Position numbers and translations under genes: made by a program | In this document: positions 1 to 9,811 of the stretch, in pieces | How positions within the stretch are numbered: position 1 is the first letter of the stretch | Layout: each line of letters opens with the position of its first letter | The notes under the pieces: generated by a model | The model's input: only the letters and a program-made list of their open reading frames with translations | What the model was told of the DNA's origin: nothing | The model's database searches: none | Source of the DNA: Phycisphaerae bacterium | Lineage (GTDB): Bacteria > Planctomycetota > Phycisphaerae > UBA1845 | Direction of reading: 5' to 3' | Assembly: GCA_029260165.1 (NCBI GenBank) | Contig: JAJDDT010000023.1 | Coordinates: forward strand, 1-64,000 | Length of the DNA: 64,000 nucleotides

Positions 1-34
1 CCGGCCAATGGTGGGTGGGGGGGTGGTTTTGTTT

Positions 35-68
35 GGGGGGGGGGGGGTGGTTTCCCCCCCCCCCCCCC
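35..68. repeat. Homopolymer G run followed by C run (about G13-TGGTTT-C15)
   Basis: Direct reading of the first 70 bases; run lengths approximate. Confidence 0.85.
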
Positions 69-398
69 ACGACAACCAACCCCAAGGCCTGCAACCAGAC
101 GGAGGGACGTCGCTCGTGTGCAAATACTACCATGCAATGTCCAGCCTCGCGACAAAAAACCTGTGAGTTTTTCTAAAAACCTGACGCCTCGAACCTTTGT
201 TTATACCGCGCAGTGTCCACAAATACACCATTTATCGCGCCCAAATCAACCAAACCCACCGTTCGCCAAAAACGGCGCATCCATCGTGTCTTACGTTTCT
301 TCACAGGCTTGACATCGGCAAACCCTGCACACATTGACACCCTTGTCCAGCGTTCCTAAAGTGACCCCCACAACCGCGTCACTGCGATTCTCCGGACA

Positions 399-3182
399 AT
401 GACCAAAAACCTCTACATCGTTGACGGACACTACCAGATTTTCCGCGCCTACCACGCGCCTTACGCGCGACTCACCAGCCCCACCGGCGAACCCACCAAA
501 GCCGTCCACGCCTTCTGCGGCATTCTGTTCAGCCTCATCAAAAACCGAAAACCCGACTACCTCGCGATGGCCCTCGATCCCGGAGACGGAACCCTCTTCC
601 GCAAAAAGATCGACCCGGACTACAAAGCCAACCGCGAACCACCCCCCGAAGATTTCGCACCGCAAGCTGAACGAATTATCAGCATCATCACCGCCATGAA
701 CATCCCCACCCTCTGTCTGCCCGGTTACGAAGCAGACGATGTCCTCGCCACCGTCGCATACCAACTCGCCGACGAAGACCTCGACATCTACCTCGTCAGC
801 CGCGACAAAGACCTCGACCAACTCGTCACCGACCGCGTCAAACTCTACGACCCCGTCAAAAACGAGGTCGTCGATGCCGACACCATCCTCCGGAAAAAAG
901 GGTTCTCACCCACCCAGGCCATCGACGTCCAGACCCTAGTCGGCGACTCCACCGACAACATCCCGGGTGTTCACGGCATCGGACCCAAAACCGCCGCCAA
1001 ACTCATCAACAAGTATGGCTCCGCCCAGTCCGTCCTCGACCATGCCAACGAACTCACCCCCAAACAGAAGGAGCGCGTCCTCGAATTCACCGACCAACTC
1101 CCCATCACAAGACAACTCGTCACGTTGAAAAAAGACGTCCCCTTCGCGTTCGACCTCACCGCCGCCAAGTTCAACACCGCCCAACTTGAATCCGCACGCC
1201 CCATTTTCAAGGAACTCGCCTTCACGCGCATGATAGACCAGCTCAATCAGCTCACCGGCGTCGCACCGCAACTTTCCACCGCCGCGTTACAAACCAACAT
1301 CTCGCCATCCGTGACCGAAACCCCGCCCGGCATGCTCTTCGGCGACCCCACACCCTCGGACGACGCAACCCCTGCCGACATCATCGGCAACCACCACATC
1401 ATCGACACCGAAGACGATTTCGCCGCCTTCCTCGAAAAACTTCAAAAGCAAACCGCCTTCGCCTTCGACACCGAAACCACCTCACTCAACCCCGTCGATA
1501 CAAACCTCGTCGGCGTCGCCATCTCATGGAAATCAGGCGAAGGTTACTACATCCCCGTCCGAGGCGTCGGACAAACCCTGCCCGAATCACATGTCATCGA
1601 AAAACTGCGACCCATCTTCGAAAACCCCGACGTCAAAAAGGCGGGACACAACCTCAGGTTCGACATCGGCGTTATGCGACAAGCCGGCATCCGCACCAAA
1701 GGCATATGGTTCGACACACTCATCGCCAGCTTCGTCCTCCAGTCCGACCGACCCTCCCACGGTCTCAAAGCCCTCGCCCTCGACATCCTCAGCCACCGCA
1801 TGACCCCCATCACCGACCTCATAGGCCGCGGAAAAAACCAGATCACCATCGACAAGGTCGAGATCGCAAGGTCCGGACCCTACGCCGCCCAGGACGCCGA
1901 TTTCACATGGCGACTCGTCGAACACTTTGAACCGCAAATAGCCTCGTCGTCATTCAAACCACTCTTCGAGAACCTCGAAATGCCACTCGTCGAGGTGCTC
2001 GCCGACATGGAACACACCGGCGTCGCCCTCGACACCGGAATCCTCGACAACCTCAACGTATGGATCACCGACCGCGTTCAGGAACTGACCCACGAAATCC
2101 ACGACGAAGCAGGACACCCCTTCAACATCGATTCCACCAAACAACTGGCTGAGGTGCTTTTCGACGAGTTCAATCTCACCGTCGTCCGCAAGACCAAGAC
2201 GGGCAGATCCACCGACGCAGACACCCTGCAAACCCTGAACACCACCACCGACTGCCCCATTCCACCGCTCGTCCTCGAATACCGCGAACTCACCAAACTC
2301 CGCAGCACCTACATCGAAACCCTTCCCAAAATGGTCAGCCCCCGCACCGGACGCATCCACGCCTCCTTTCACCAAACCGGCGCGGTCACAGGAAGACTCT
2401 CCTCCAGCGACCCCAATCTCCAGAACATCCCCATCCGCACCGAAACCGGCAGACAAATCCGAAAAGCCTTCGTCGCGGAGTCAACCGAAAACATCCTCGT
2501 CGTAGCTGACTACTCCCAGATCGAACTCCGCGTCCTCGCCCATTTCTGCAAAGACACCGCCCTCACCCAGGCCTTCGTCGAAAATCAGGACATCCACGCC
2601 TCCGTCGCCGCACAGATCAACAACGTCCCCATCGAAGACGTCACCAGGGAACAACGATCCGCCGCAAAAGCCGTCAACTTCGGCATCGTCTACGGACAAT
2701 CCGCCTTCGGACTTTCCCGCAGCCTCGGAATCCCCCTCGCCGAAGCAAAAGACTTCATCGACAAATACTTCCTGCGTTACCCCGGCATCCGACATTTCAT
2801 CGACCAGGCCATCGCCGTCGCCCGCGCGCAAGGCTATGTCGAAACCATCCTCGGAAGACGTCGCAACATCCACGAACTACACTCGCGCAACAAACAGCAG
2901 GTCGCCCTCGGCGAGAGACTCGCAGTCAACACCGTCGTCCAGGGCAGTGCAGCCGACCTCATCAAGAAAGCCATGATCGACATCCACAAAACCCTCCGCG
3001 ACGAAAACCGCCCGTCTCAACTATTGATTCAGGTCCACGACGAACTGGTATTTGAAGTCCCGAAAAAACACGTCGAATCAGAAATGAAAATGATCACCGA
3101 CAAGATGTGCAACGCCATCCCCCTGAGCGTTCCCATCGCCATCGACATCCACCAGGGCCAAAACTGGCTCGAAAGCAAATAG
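399..3182 (+). CDS. polA: DNA polymerase I (5'-3' exonuclease, 3'-5' exonuclease and polymerase domains)
   Basis: 927 aa; 5' nuclease N-terminus (YIVDGHYQIFRAYHA, GYEADDVLAT, GDSTDNIPGVHGIGPKTA), DEDD exonuclease (FAFDTETTSL), polymerase motifs (DYSQIELRVLAH, RSAAKAVNFGIVYG, QVHDELVFEV). Confidence 0.97.
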   Translation: MTKNLYIVDGHYQIFRAYHAPYARLTSPTGEPTKAVHAFCGILFSLIKNRKPDYLAMALDPGDGTLFRKKIDPDYKANREPPPEDFAPQAERIISIITAMNIPTLCLPGYEADDVLATVAYQLADEDLDIYLVSRDKDLDQLVTDRVKLYDPVKNEVVDADTILRKKGFSPTQAIDVQTLVGDSTDNIPGVHGIGPKTAAKLINKYGSAQSVLDHANELTPKQKERVLEFTDQLPITRQLVTLKKDVPFAFDLTAAKFNTAQLESARPIFKELAFTRMIDQLNQLTGVAPQLSTAALQTNISPSVTETPPGMLFGDPTPSDDATPADIIGNHHIIDTEDDFAAFLEKLQKQTAFAFDTETTSLNPVDTNLVGVAISWKSGEGYYIPVRGVGQTLPESHVIEKLRPIFENPDVKKAGHNLRFDIGVMRQAGIRTKGIWFDTLIASFVLQSDRPSHGLKALALDILSHRMTPITDLIGRGKNQITIDKVEIARSGPYAAQDADFTWRLVEHFEPQIASSSFKPLFENLEMPLVEVLADMEHTGVALDTGILDNLNVWITDRVQELTHEIHDEAGHPFNIDSTKQLAEVLFDEFNLTVVRKTKTGRSTDADTLQTLNTTTDCPIPPLVLEYRELTKLRSTYIETLPKMVSPRTGRIHASFHQTGAVTGRLSSSDPNLQNIPIRTETGRQIRKAFVAESTENILVVADYSQIELRVLAHFCKDTALTQAFVENQDIHASVAAQINNVPIEDVTREQRSAAKAVNFGIVYGQSAFGLSRSLGIPLAEAKDFIDKYFLRYPGIRHFIDQAIAVARAQGYVETILGRRRNIHELHSRNKQQVALGERLAVNTVVQGSAADLIKKAMIDIHKTLRDENRPSQLLIQVHDELVFEVPKKHVESEMKMITDKMCNAIPLSVPIAIDIHQGQNWLESK

Positions 3183-3308
3183 AGCGAGCATCAGGGAGTT
3201 TCCTGTCTGATTTGTTTGCAAGGTCGTGTGGTTCACGCTCGCGTCACGCGGTCTTGCAACGCCGTGCTGCAATCAATGCGGTCCCGTGGATGACTTCCAC
3301 CGCGACTA

Positions 3309-4295
3309 TTGCTACAATCTCCGGCCATGCGATCGAAGAGAAAGACACCGCAGGCCAAATCCCTCCGTTCATCGCCGGTTAGCACAACGAAATCGTCGAC
3401 GAGCAGTGTCGCCAACCGGCGACAGAGCACCCCACCACCCATCACCGGACTCAACGGTCGACGAAAACTCATAGCGTTCGGTTGGTATGGTGGTAAGTTC
3501 TCACATCTAAATTGGCTGTTGCCTTTGTTGCCGGAATGCCACCATTATTGCGAACCTTTTGCCGGATCGGGTGCCGTCCTGCTGAATAGGATCTCGTCTC
3601 CAGTCGAAACATACAACGATCTTGATGGCGAGGTTTGCAATTTCTTTCGCGTGTTGAGGGATGAAAAGAACCAACTGGTAGAGTCGATTGGGCTGACCCC
3701 GTTCTCTCGCGAGGAATTCTCCATTGCATGTGCTCTGGATCCGGACCAGTCGCCTCTGGAAAGGGCACGGCGGTTCTACGTCCGTGCCCGGCAGGTGCGG
3801 ACCGGACTCGCACAAACTGCGAGCGTTGGTCGCTGGGCTAACTGCAAGAACACGAGTCGCGCCGGAATGAGCGGCGTGGTAAGTCGCTGGCTTGGTGCGA
3901 TCGAGGCCTTGCCCGAAATCGCTGACCGCCTCATCCGTGTGCAAATTGAAAATCGACCTGCAGCCGATGTTATTCGCCTTTACGACTCAAAAGACACTCT
4001 GTTTTATTGCGATCCGCCCTATGTGCATGATACGCGAGGGGACTCAAAGGCGTACGGCCACGAAATGACCGACGAACAGCATGGGGAGCTTGCGGATGTG
4101 CTGAATTCTGTCGTTGGGATGGTCGCGTTTTCCAACTACGAATGCGAATTGATCGACAAGCTTTACCCGGCGAGACGATGGCGAAAAATCGTAGCGCCCG
4201 AGCGGGTAATCCATTCGACGAAAGATACGCGGCGTGAAGTGGTCTGGGCCAACTACGGCCCCGACCGAACAGCTTCATCGGGATTGCTCTGGTAA
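3309..4295 (+). CDS. D12-class (Dam-like) N6-adenine DNA methyltransferase; N-terminal start uncertain
   Basis: FGWYGGKFSHLNWLLPLLP, YCEPFAGSGAVLLNR, YNDLDGEVCNFFRVLR, FYCDPPYVHDTRG: alpha-class adenine methylase motifs I and IV. Confidence 0.9.
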   Translation: MLQSPAMRSKRKTPQAKSLRSSPVSTTKSSTSSVANRRQSTPPPITGLNGRRKLIAFGWYGGKFSHLNWLLPLLPECHHYCEPFAGSGAVLLNRISSPVETYNDLDGEVCNFFRVLRDEKNQLVESIGLTPFSREEFSIACALDPDQSPLERARRFYVRARQVRTGLAQTASVGRWANCKNTSRAGMSGVVSRWLGAIEALPEIADRLIRVQIENRPAADVIRLYDSKDTLFYCDPPYVHDTRGDSKAYGHEMTDEQHGELADVLNSVVGMVAFSNYECELIDKLYPARRWRKIVAPERVIHSTKDTRREVVWANYGPDRTASSGLLW

Positions 4296-4303
4296 GGACC
4301 GCA

Positions 4304-5428
4304 ATGCCTGATCCACAGGAAATCCTCGATGCTGCACTTGAAGAAGCTACAGGCCTCGGAGCCAACTCCTTCATAGCTGATGGTGCCATTACGGAGCGAA
4401 TCGAGTTCGTCTGTCGTTGCCGTGCGAATCGTTCCGCAGCCCGGCTGATTCTGTCTTGCATGCTCGCAAAGATCCACCAACCTGATATTGATCCACGCAA
4501 GCCCTACACCAGGATAGGTAGTGACGATGCGTTCTCAGGTCGGACGTATGATGAACAGTATCTTTCGCATTTCATATCGGTCCATCGACTACCATGCAAC
4601 AGCACAACGGTGTTCCTCACGCCTGCGCTCCGGAATCGGAATATGGCGTTGACGATAGGGCTGGATTTGGTCGGACGCCCACCCGAAGTTTACGAAAAGA
4701 CGCTCCAAACGCTGGACGACGTAGCCAATGCCCGCGTGCCCGCTGCACAAGTCCTTACTGAAACCATCCGAGTGTTGATTCTCATCCGCGACGAAAAGCT
4801 GGCGAGAATCATGACGCTTCTTCGCGAATTGCGCCGTGACGAGGGTATTCTCCCACTTTCGTCAGAGGGAATCGTCAACCTTTTGTCGCAGCACCTTGCA
4901 TGTAGAAACAGTAGCCGCCTGTCCGTCCTTATTGTGGCCGCAGCCTATCAAGCAGTGTCAGGGCAACTTGGGGAGGAGGCGAAGGTCTTGCAGGGACACC
5001 TGTCCGCCGATGAGCAGAGCGGCGCGACAGGCGATGTGGAAATCTGTATGGCAAACGACGACCGAGTCGTGACAACATACGAAATGAAGGCGAGGCGGGT
5101 GACACGATCAGATATCGATCGTGCCCTGCAGAAAATCGCCGGGCTTGAACCACCCGTTGACAATTACATCTTCATCACGACTGATCGCATCGACGAGGAT
5201 GTGTGTGAATACGCACGCACTATCTATGAACAAACGAATGGGACTGAATTGGTGATACTCGACTGCATCGGTTTCATTCGGCACTTCCTACATCTGTTCC
5301 ACCGCCTTCGAATCGAATTCATCGATGCCTATCAGGAGTTGGTACTCGCCGAGCCTGACAGCGCTGTCAACCAGCCACTCAAAGAATCGCTTCTAACGCT
5401 TCGGCAAGCGGCGGAATCAGAAGAGTAA
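4304..5428 (+). CDS. Putative cognate type II restriction endonuclease (PD-(D/E)XK-like); family uncertain, SacI-like is a guess
   Basis: Starts 8 bp after the methyltransferase stop; candidate catalytic core GDVEICMANDDRVVTTYEMKAR (D...E-x-K); no other recognisable domain. Confidence 0.6.
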   Translation: MPDPQEILDAALEEATGLGANSFIADGAITERIEFVCRCRANRSAARLILSCMLAKIHQPDIDPRKPYTRIGSDDAFSGRTYDEQYLSHFISVHRLPCNSTTVFLTPALRNRNMALTIGLDLVGRPPEVYEKTLQTLDDVANARVPAAQVLTETIRVLILIRDEKLARIMTLLRELRRDEGILPLSSEGIVNLLSQHLACRNSSRLSVLIVAAAYQAVSGQLGEEAKVLQGHLSADEQSGATGDVEICMANDDRVVTTYEMKARRVTRSDIDRALQKIAGLEPPVDNYIFITTDRIDEDVCEYARTIYEQTNGTELVILDCIGFIRHFLHLFHRLRIEFIDAYQELVLAEPDSAVNQPLKESLLTLRQAAESEE

Positions 5429-5610
5429 TTCTTATTCCTGGAAACTGCCGCTTATTCGCAAACGATAGGGCAGGTGCTCGCACCAGCCGCCACCATCAAC
5501 CGCGCGCTTCGACACGGGCGCCCCATCGCCTCACCGTCGGGGGTGTCGATTCGATGGATACCGACAAAACCCCACCCCGAAACCGCCAACCAACGTCAAC
5601 CCGAAACCAG

Positions 5611-5640
5611 TCAATGTAGCGTCACCCCTCGTGGGTGACG
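5611..5640. repeat. Dispersed hairpin repeat copy 1: TCAATGTAGCGTCACCCCTCGTGGGTGACG
   Basis: 8-bp stem CGTCACCC/GGGTGACG with CTCGT loop; related copies near 60507 and 32619. Confidence 0.7.
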
Positions 5641-5708
5641 GGAAGGCAAAACCATCAATCGCCAATCAACCGCGCCCAAGGGCAGAAAGAACGCAACAAG
5701 AGGTAACC

Positions 5709-6104
5709 TCATTCATCATGGACGACCTCATGACCAACCTCGTCCACCCGTCCACGAACCGCTCGCACAACAATCGCGGTCAATCCCGCCAACAACACCG
5801 CAAACGGAGTTACCATCAGAAACATCAACACCCCCCCGTACGAAGCCGATCCCAACGAAAAGCCCATCAACGCCGCAGCGCACGAGTACCCGACGAACCA
5901 TCCGAACACAATCAAACCAACAGGCCAGACGTCGGAGAACCACGTCCGCCGACACCTGCTCGACGAGTAAACGATCAGCAAACCACCACCGATCATCGAA
6001 ACCAAAACCGACGAGTCCCGGGGCAGCCCCACAAGCCTCGCCAACAACGACAACGGAAAAATCGCAACCCCCAACCCAAACGCAATCCAAAAGAGTCGTT
6101 TCAC
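5709..6104 (-). CDS. Small multi-TM membrane protein, paralogue of the adjacent upstream gene
   Basis: GTG start at 6104 overlaps the upstream TGA (GTGA). Body similar to the neighbour: FWIAFGLGVAI, GGGLLIVYSSSRC, TPFAVLLAGLTAIVVRAVRG. Confidence 0.5.
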   Translation of the reverse strand: MKRLFWIAFGLGVAIFPLSLLARLVGLPRDSSVLVSMIGGGLLIVYSSSRCRRTWFSDVWPVGLIVFGWFVGYSCAAALMGFSLGSASYGGVLMFLMVTPFAVLLAGLTAIVVRAVRGRVDEVGHEVVHDE

Positions 6105-6655
6105 AATTCCCCACGCTCCCGACAATGACGCTCCAATCCAATGATACAGTAACCGCAAGCGCCACACGCCCCACTGATTTTCTCATCCGGCCCATCGACA
6201 ATCCGCACGACCAGAATCGTAAACATCGCTATCGCAAACCCGGGCAGACTAAACAACAACAGGTACCCGAGTGTCCAGCCAATCGGCTCAGATGGATGAG
6301 TGATGTCGCCACGAGCCCCCAACAAACCCGCCGAAAATCCGAGCAGAATCGGAACAAACAGCAACATTTTCGCCGCATAGGAATGATTGCGCCGGCTCGC
6401 TGAATGAATGATCAAACCCGCCGTCCCTATGAGCGAAATAGTTGACAGAACAGAGCTCGCAATCCCAAGCCCAAACGCAATGGCAAAATACCACACCACC
6501 CCATTGCACATCCATCGCCTGCCGGCATCCATACTCCTGCTCCACGACCAACGAACCAACCCCCATATTCTAGCCGCCCCAGGCTCCTGCGACCCGATTC
6601 CGCACCCGCGCCAGCCAAAATTAAAGTCACGCCACGCCTCACCCCCCGTAGCCAC
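6101..6655 (-). CDS. Multi-TM membrane protein with degenerate C-terminal zinc-ribbon tail; true start probably internal
   Basis: FAIAFGLGIASSV..., PGFAIAMFTILVVRIVDG, C-terminus CGACGYCIIGLERHCRERGEL (compare CxxCGYDLxG...RCPECG). Confidence 0.5.
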   Translation of the reverse strand: MATGGEAWRDFNFGWRGCGIGSQEPGAARIWGLVRWSWSRSMDAGRRWMCNGVVWYFAIAFGLGIASSVLSTISLIGTAGLIIHSASRRNHSYAAKMLLFVPILLGFSAGLLGARGDITHPSEPIGWTLGYLLLFSLPGFAIAMFTILVVRIVDGPDEKISGACGACGYCIIGLERHCRERGEL

Positions 6656-6893
6656 CGTGCAAACAGGCGCTCACCTCAAAAAAAAGTTCGATCACCCGGC
6701 GCGTACTTATGGGTAGAGAGGAGGTGACCCAATGTCACCCACCACCACAACCACACAACGCACCATCTTCACCCGCATCCTCCTCACCCTCGCAACCACC
6801 GCCCCAACCATTGGACACCTGCCAACCAACACTGCATCAGAGAGGACCACGGCGTGGATGGATGGGGGATTGGCTGGGTGTTATGATCCTTTC

Positions 6894-7907
6894 ATGGCGA
6901 CGATACTTGGGATCGAGACGTCCTGTGATGAGACGGCGGCGGCGGTTGTGGTGGACGGTGTGCGCGTGCTGTCGAACGTGGTGGCTTCGCAGATTGATCT
7001 TCATGCGAAGTATGGCGGGGTCGTGCCTGAGATTGCTTCTCGGGCGCACATCGAGCGGATGGACGGGGTGATTGCTGAGGCGCTCGAGCGGGCGGATTGT
7101 GCGAGTGATGACATTGATGCGATTGCGGTGACGTGCAAGCCAGGCCTTGTGGGGTCGTTGCTGATTGGCGTCACGGCTGCCAAGACGCTCGCGTGGGCGT
7201 GGGGCAAGCCTCTGGTGGGCGTGGATCATGTGCGGGCGCATGTGGTGAGTCCCGCAATCGGGCTGGATGAATCGCCCTGGCCTTGTGTGGGGTTGGTGGT
7301 TTCCGGTGGGCACACGTCTTTGTATCGGGTTTCAGATTTGGACACGATCGAGCTGTTGGGGCAGACGACGGATGACGCAGCCGGTGAGGCGTTTGACAAG
7401 GTGGCGACGATTCTGGATCTGCCGTATCCGGGCGGGCCTCACATTGATCGGTTGGCCAAGGTTGGTGATGCGTCGCGGGTTCGGTTTCCCCGGACGATGT
7501 TGGGCAAGGAATCTTTGGACTTTTCGTTTTCGGGAATAAAGACAGCCGTCCTGTATCATGTGCATGGTTCGGGGAAAACGAGCGGTGGGTTGGAAAAGCT
7601 GAGCGAGCAGGAAGTGGCTGACGTGGCTGCGAGTTTTCAAGCGGCGGTGGTTGATGTCCTGGTGAAAAAGACGATGCGCGCACTGGATGCGACGGGGTTG
7701 GAGTCGGTAGCGGTTTCGGGTGGTGTGGCTGCCAATTCGGGATTGCGAGCGGGGATGGACGCGGCTTGTGCGGAGCGTGGTGTTCGGTTTTTCGCGGCGG
7801 AATTGGCGTATTGCGGGGACAATGGCGCGATGATTGCGGCGTTGGGGGATCACGAGTTTGCCCGTGGTCGCGTGGCGGACCTGGCGTTGGATGCGTCGCC
7901 GCGTTGA
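6894..7907 (+). CDS. tsaD: tRNA N6-adenosine threonylcarbamoyltransferase TsaD
   Basis: MATILGIETSCDETAAAVV, VVPEIASRAHIERMDGV, VGVDHVRAHVVSP, SGGHTSLYRV, AVSGGVAANSGLR. Confidence 0.97.
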   Translation: MATILGIETSCDETAAAVVVDGVRVLSNVVASQIDLHAKYGGVVPEIASRAHIERMDGVIAEALERADCASDDIDAIAVTCKPGLVGSLLIGVTAAKTLAWAWGKPLVGVDHVRAHVVSPAIGLDESPWPCVGLVVSGGHTSLYRVSDLDTIELLGQTTDDAAGEAFDKVATILDLPYPGGPHIDRLAKVGDASRVRFPRTMLGKESLDFSFSGIKTAVLYHVHGSGKTSGGLEKLSEQEVADVAASFQAAVVDVLVKKTMRALDATGLESVAVSGGVAANSGLRAGMDAACAERGVRFFAAELAYCGDNGAMIAALGDHEFARGRVADLALDASPR

Positions 7908-7947
7908 GGTGCGGCGCTTGCATCATTTGCGCGTATAAACCGATGGT

Positions 7948-8520
7948 ATGGTGTTTTCTATGAAGGCGATTCGTTGGGGGTTCTTGGCCGCTCTTGTTCT
8001 CATCAGCGGCACGTCGACGATGATGCTCATCATTTCCTATACATACACCCCGCTGTTTCATTCAAAGCCAACGGCGAATTTGGAGATAAGGTGCGACGGG
8101 AAGAGGTGGTATGCGTACAGCCTATCTCTCTAGGGCAGCTCATCTTTCTGGATCGCCCAGATTGAAGGTGGGAGCATTCAAGGCAACGTTTTGTCGGAAA
8201 CCAAAATGGCACGGACGAATTTCAGTTTTGAACGGGCCGGTGTTACTTTTCGGCGAACGACTCGCTCGGGTACCTCGAATTATCGGTCACCGACGGCCGG
8301 TTTCCGGTATGCCGTCGTCGCTTCGGCACCGGTTTCTGTCGAACACGGCTTCGAGTTTCCGTTGGTGTATTTGATTTTGTTGACAGGCGCGTGGCCTATG
8401 TTCGTGCTTGCTCGTTGGTGGCGGAATCGAACGCGAGCGGGTTGCTGTCAGACATGTGGATATGATCTAACGGGGAATGTGTCGGGGCGTTGTCCGGAGT
8501 GTGGGTTGCACGTTGCGTGA
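7948..8520 (+). pseudogene. TM protein with CxxCGYDLTG-type zinc-ribbon tail, interrupted by a single in-frame TAG (8131-8133)
   Basis: ORFs 7948-8133 and 8191-8520 share a frame and are separated by one TAG with no other stop (…YAYSLSL*GSSSFWIAQIEGGSIQGNVLSETK…). C-terminus CCQTCGYDLTGNVSGRCPECGLHVA. Confidence 0.65.
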
Positions 8521-9009
8521 ATGTCTGGCGATAATCAACTAATGCTTAGGTCAACCCAGCAAACCGAACCATCTACTCCGCGACGGCGCGGGTGCCTCAA
8601 GTACGTTTGTCTGGTGGCTTGCGCTTTCATGATTGTCGCAACAATCGCCACTCGATTCGTCTCGGTACAATGGATCGTCCAATTCAATGAGGTTGACGTG
8701 GGCTGTGGCGCATCGGCAGGCTGCGTTTGTGTGTTTTTCGCTGATCCTGACCACCTGCCTTCCGGACTAAACTACGGGCGTGTTCGCCCTGGCTGGTTAA
8801 AATGGACACCATGGTTCGGCCGGTTTCTTTTTGAGACGACTGTTGGTATGCCGATCAGCTACCCTCTCGTTGCATTGTCGCTACTAACTTACTGGCTCTT
8901 CCGCCGCGACCGCGTCCATCCTGCGGGACACTGTCAGCAATGCGGCTACGACCTGCGGGCGACACCGGGGCGTTGTCCGGAGTGTGGGTTGGAAGTTAAT
9001 AATGGATGA
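8521..9009 (+). CDS. Membrane protein with C-terminal zinc ribbon (CxxCGYDLRATPGRCPECG)
   Basis: N-terminal and C-terminal TM segments, HCQQCGYDLRATPGRCPECGLEVNNG; starts directly after the preceding paralogue's stop. Confidence 0.7.
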   Translation: MSGDNQLMLRSTQQTEPSTPRRRGCLKYVCLVACAFMIVATIATRFVSVQWIVQFNEVDVGCGASAGCVCVFFADPDHLPSGLNYGRVRPGWLKWTPWFGRFLFETTVGMPISYPLVALSLLTYWLFRRDRVHPAGHCQQCGYDLRATPGRCPECGLEVNNG

Positions 9010-9811
9010 TGGGGTTTTGTTTTGTCGGCGGTATGGGGCGTCGGGGCGGCGGGTGGTTTTGTTGCATGGTGGCCCCGGGGCGGTTGGGACCATGGCACCC
9101 GTGGGGCGGCGATTGGGGAGTTCGTTTCGGGTGTTGGAGCCTTGGCAACGGAAGCGTGGGGCTGAGCGGATGACGGTGGCGAAGCATGTGGCGGACCTGC
9201 GGGAGTTTGTTGAGGCGGAGTGTGGTGGGGAGAAAGTTTGGCTGGTGGGGTCGTCCTGGGGGGCGATGTTGGGATTGGCGTTTGCGGCGGGGTTTGGGGA
9301 GATGGTTGGTGGGATTGTGTTGGTGGGGTGTGGGACGTTTGATCGGGCGTCTCGCAAGCGGATGCATGAGTTGATTGAGGATCGGATGACAGAGGCTGTT
9401 CGGCAGCGGGTGGCGGAGATCAAGCGGGAGGTGACGGACGAGGATGAGCGTTTGAAGTTGACAGGGGAGGCGATTTTGCCGGTGTATGCGCATGATCCGG
9501 TGACGACGGACCTGGAGATCGATCATTGCGACGCAACGGGTCATGTGGAGACGTGGTCGGACATGGTTCGGTTGCAGGAGGCTGGGACGTATCCGAAGGC
9601 GTTTGAGGGGATTCGATGTCCGGTGTTGATGTTGCACGGGTCTGAGGATGTGCATCCGGGTGGGATGATTCGAGATAGTTTGTTGGGGGTGTTGCCACAG
9701 ATTGAGTATTTAGAGTGGAAGCAATGCGGGCATTATCCGTGGATTGAGCGAGGATTGGGGGACGCGTTCTTCAGCAGGTTGATCGGATGGTTGAGAAACA
9801 ACGCCGGCTAA
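9002..9811 (+). CDS. Alpha/beta hydrolase (proline iminopeptidase-like)
   Basis: VVLLHGGPGAVG, nucleophile elbow GSSWGAMLGL, DVHPGG and CGHYPWIE near the C-terminus; ATG overlaps the preceding CDS by 8 bp. Confidence 0.85.
   Translation: MDDGVLFCRRYGASGRRVVLLHGGPGAVGTMAPVGRRLGSSFRVLEPWQRKRGAERMTVAKHVADLREFVEAECGGEKVWLVGSSWGAMLGLAFAAGFGEMVGGIVLVGCGTFDRASRKRMHELIEDRMTEAVRQRVAEIKREVTDEDERLKLTGEAILPVYAHDPVTTDLEIDHCDATGHVETWSDMVRLQEAGTYPKAFEGIRCPVLMLHGSEDVHPGGMIRDSLLGVLPQIEYLEWKQCGHYPWIERGLGDAFFSRLIGWLRNNAG

Noticed and set aside
7171-8061. 296-aa minus-strand ORF antisense to tsaD
   Set aside because: Pro/His/Arg-rich translation of the G-rich coding strand's complement.
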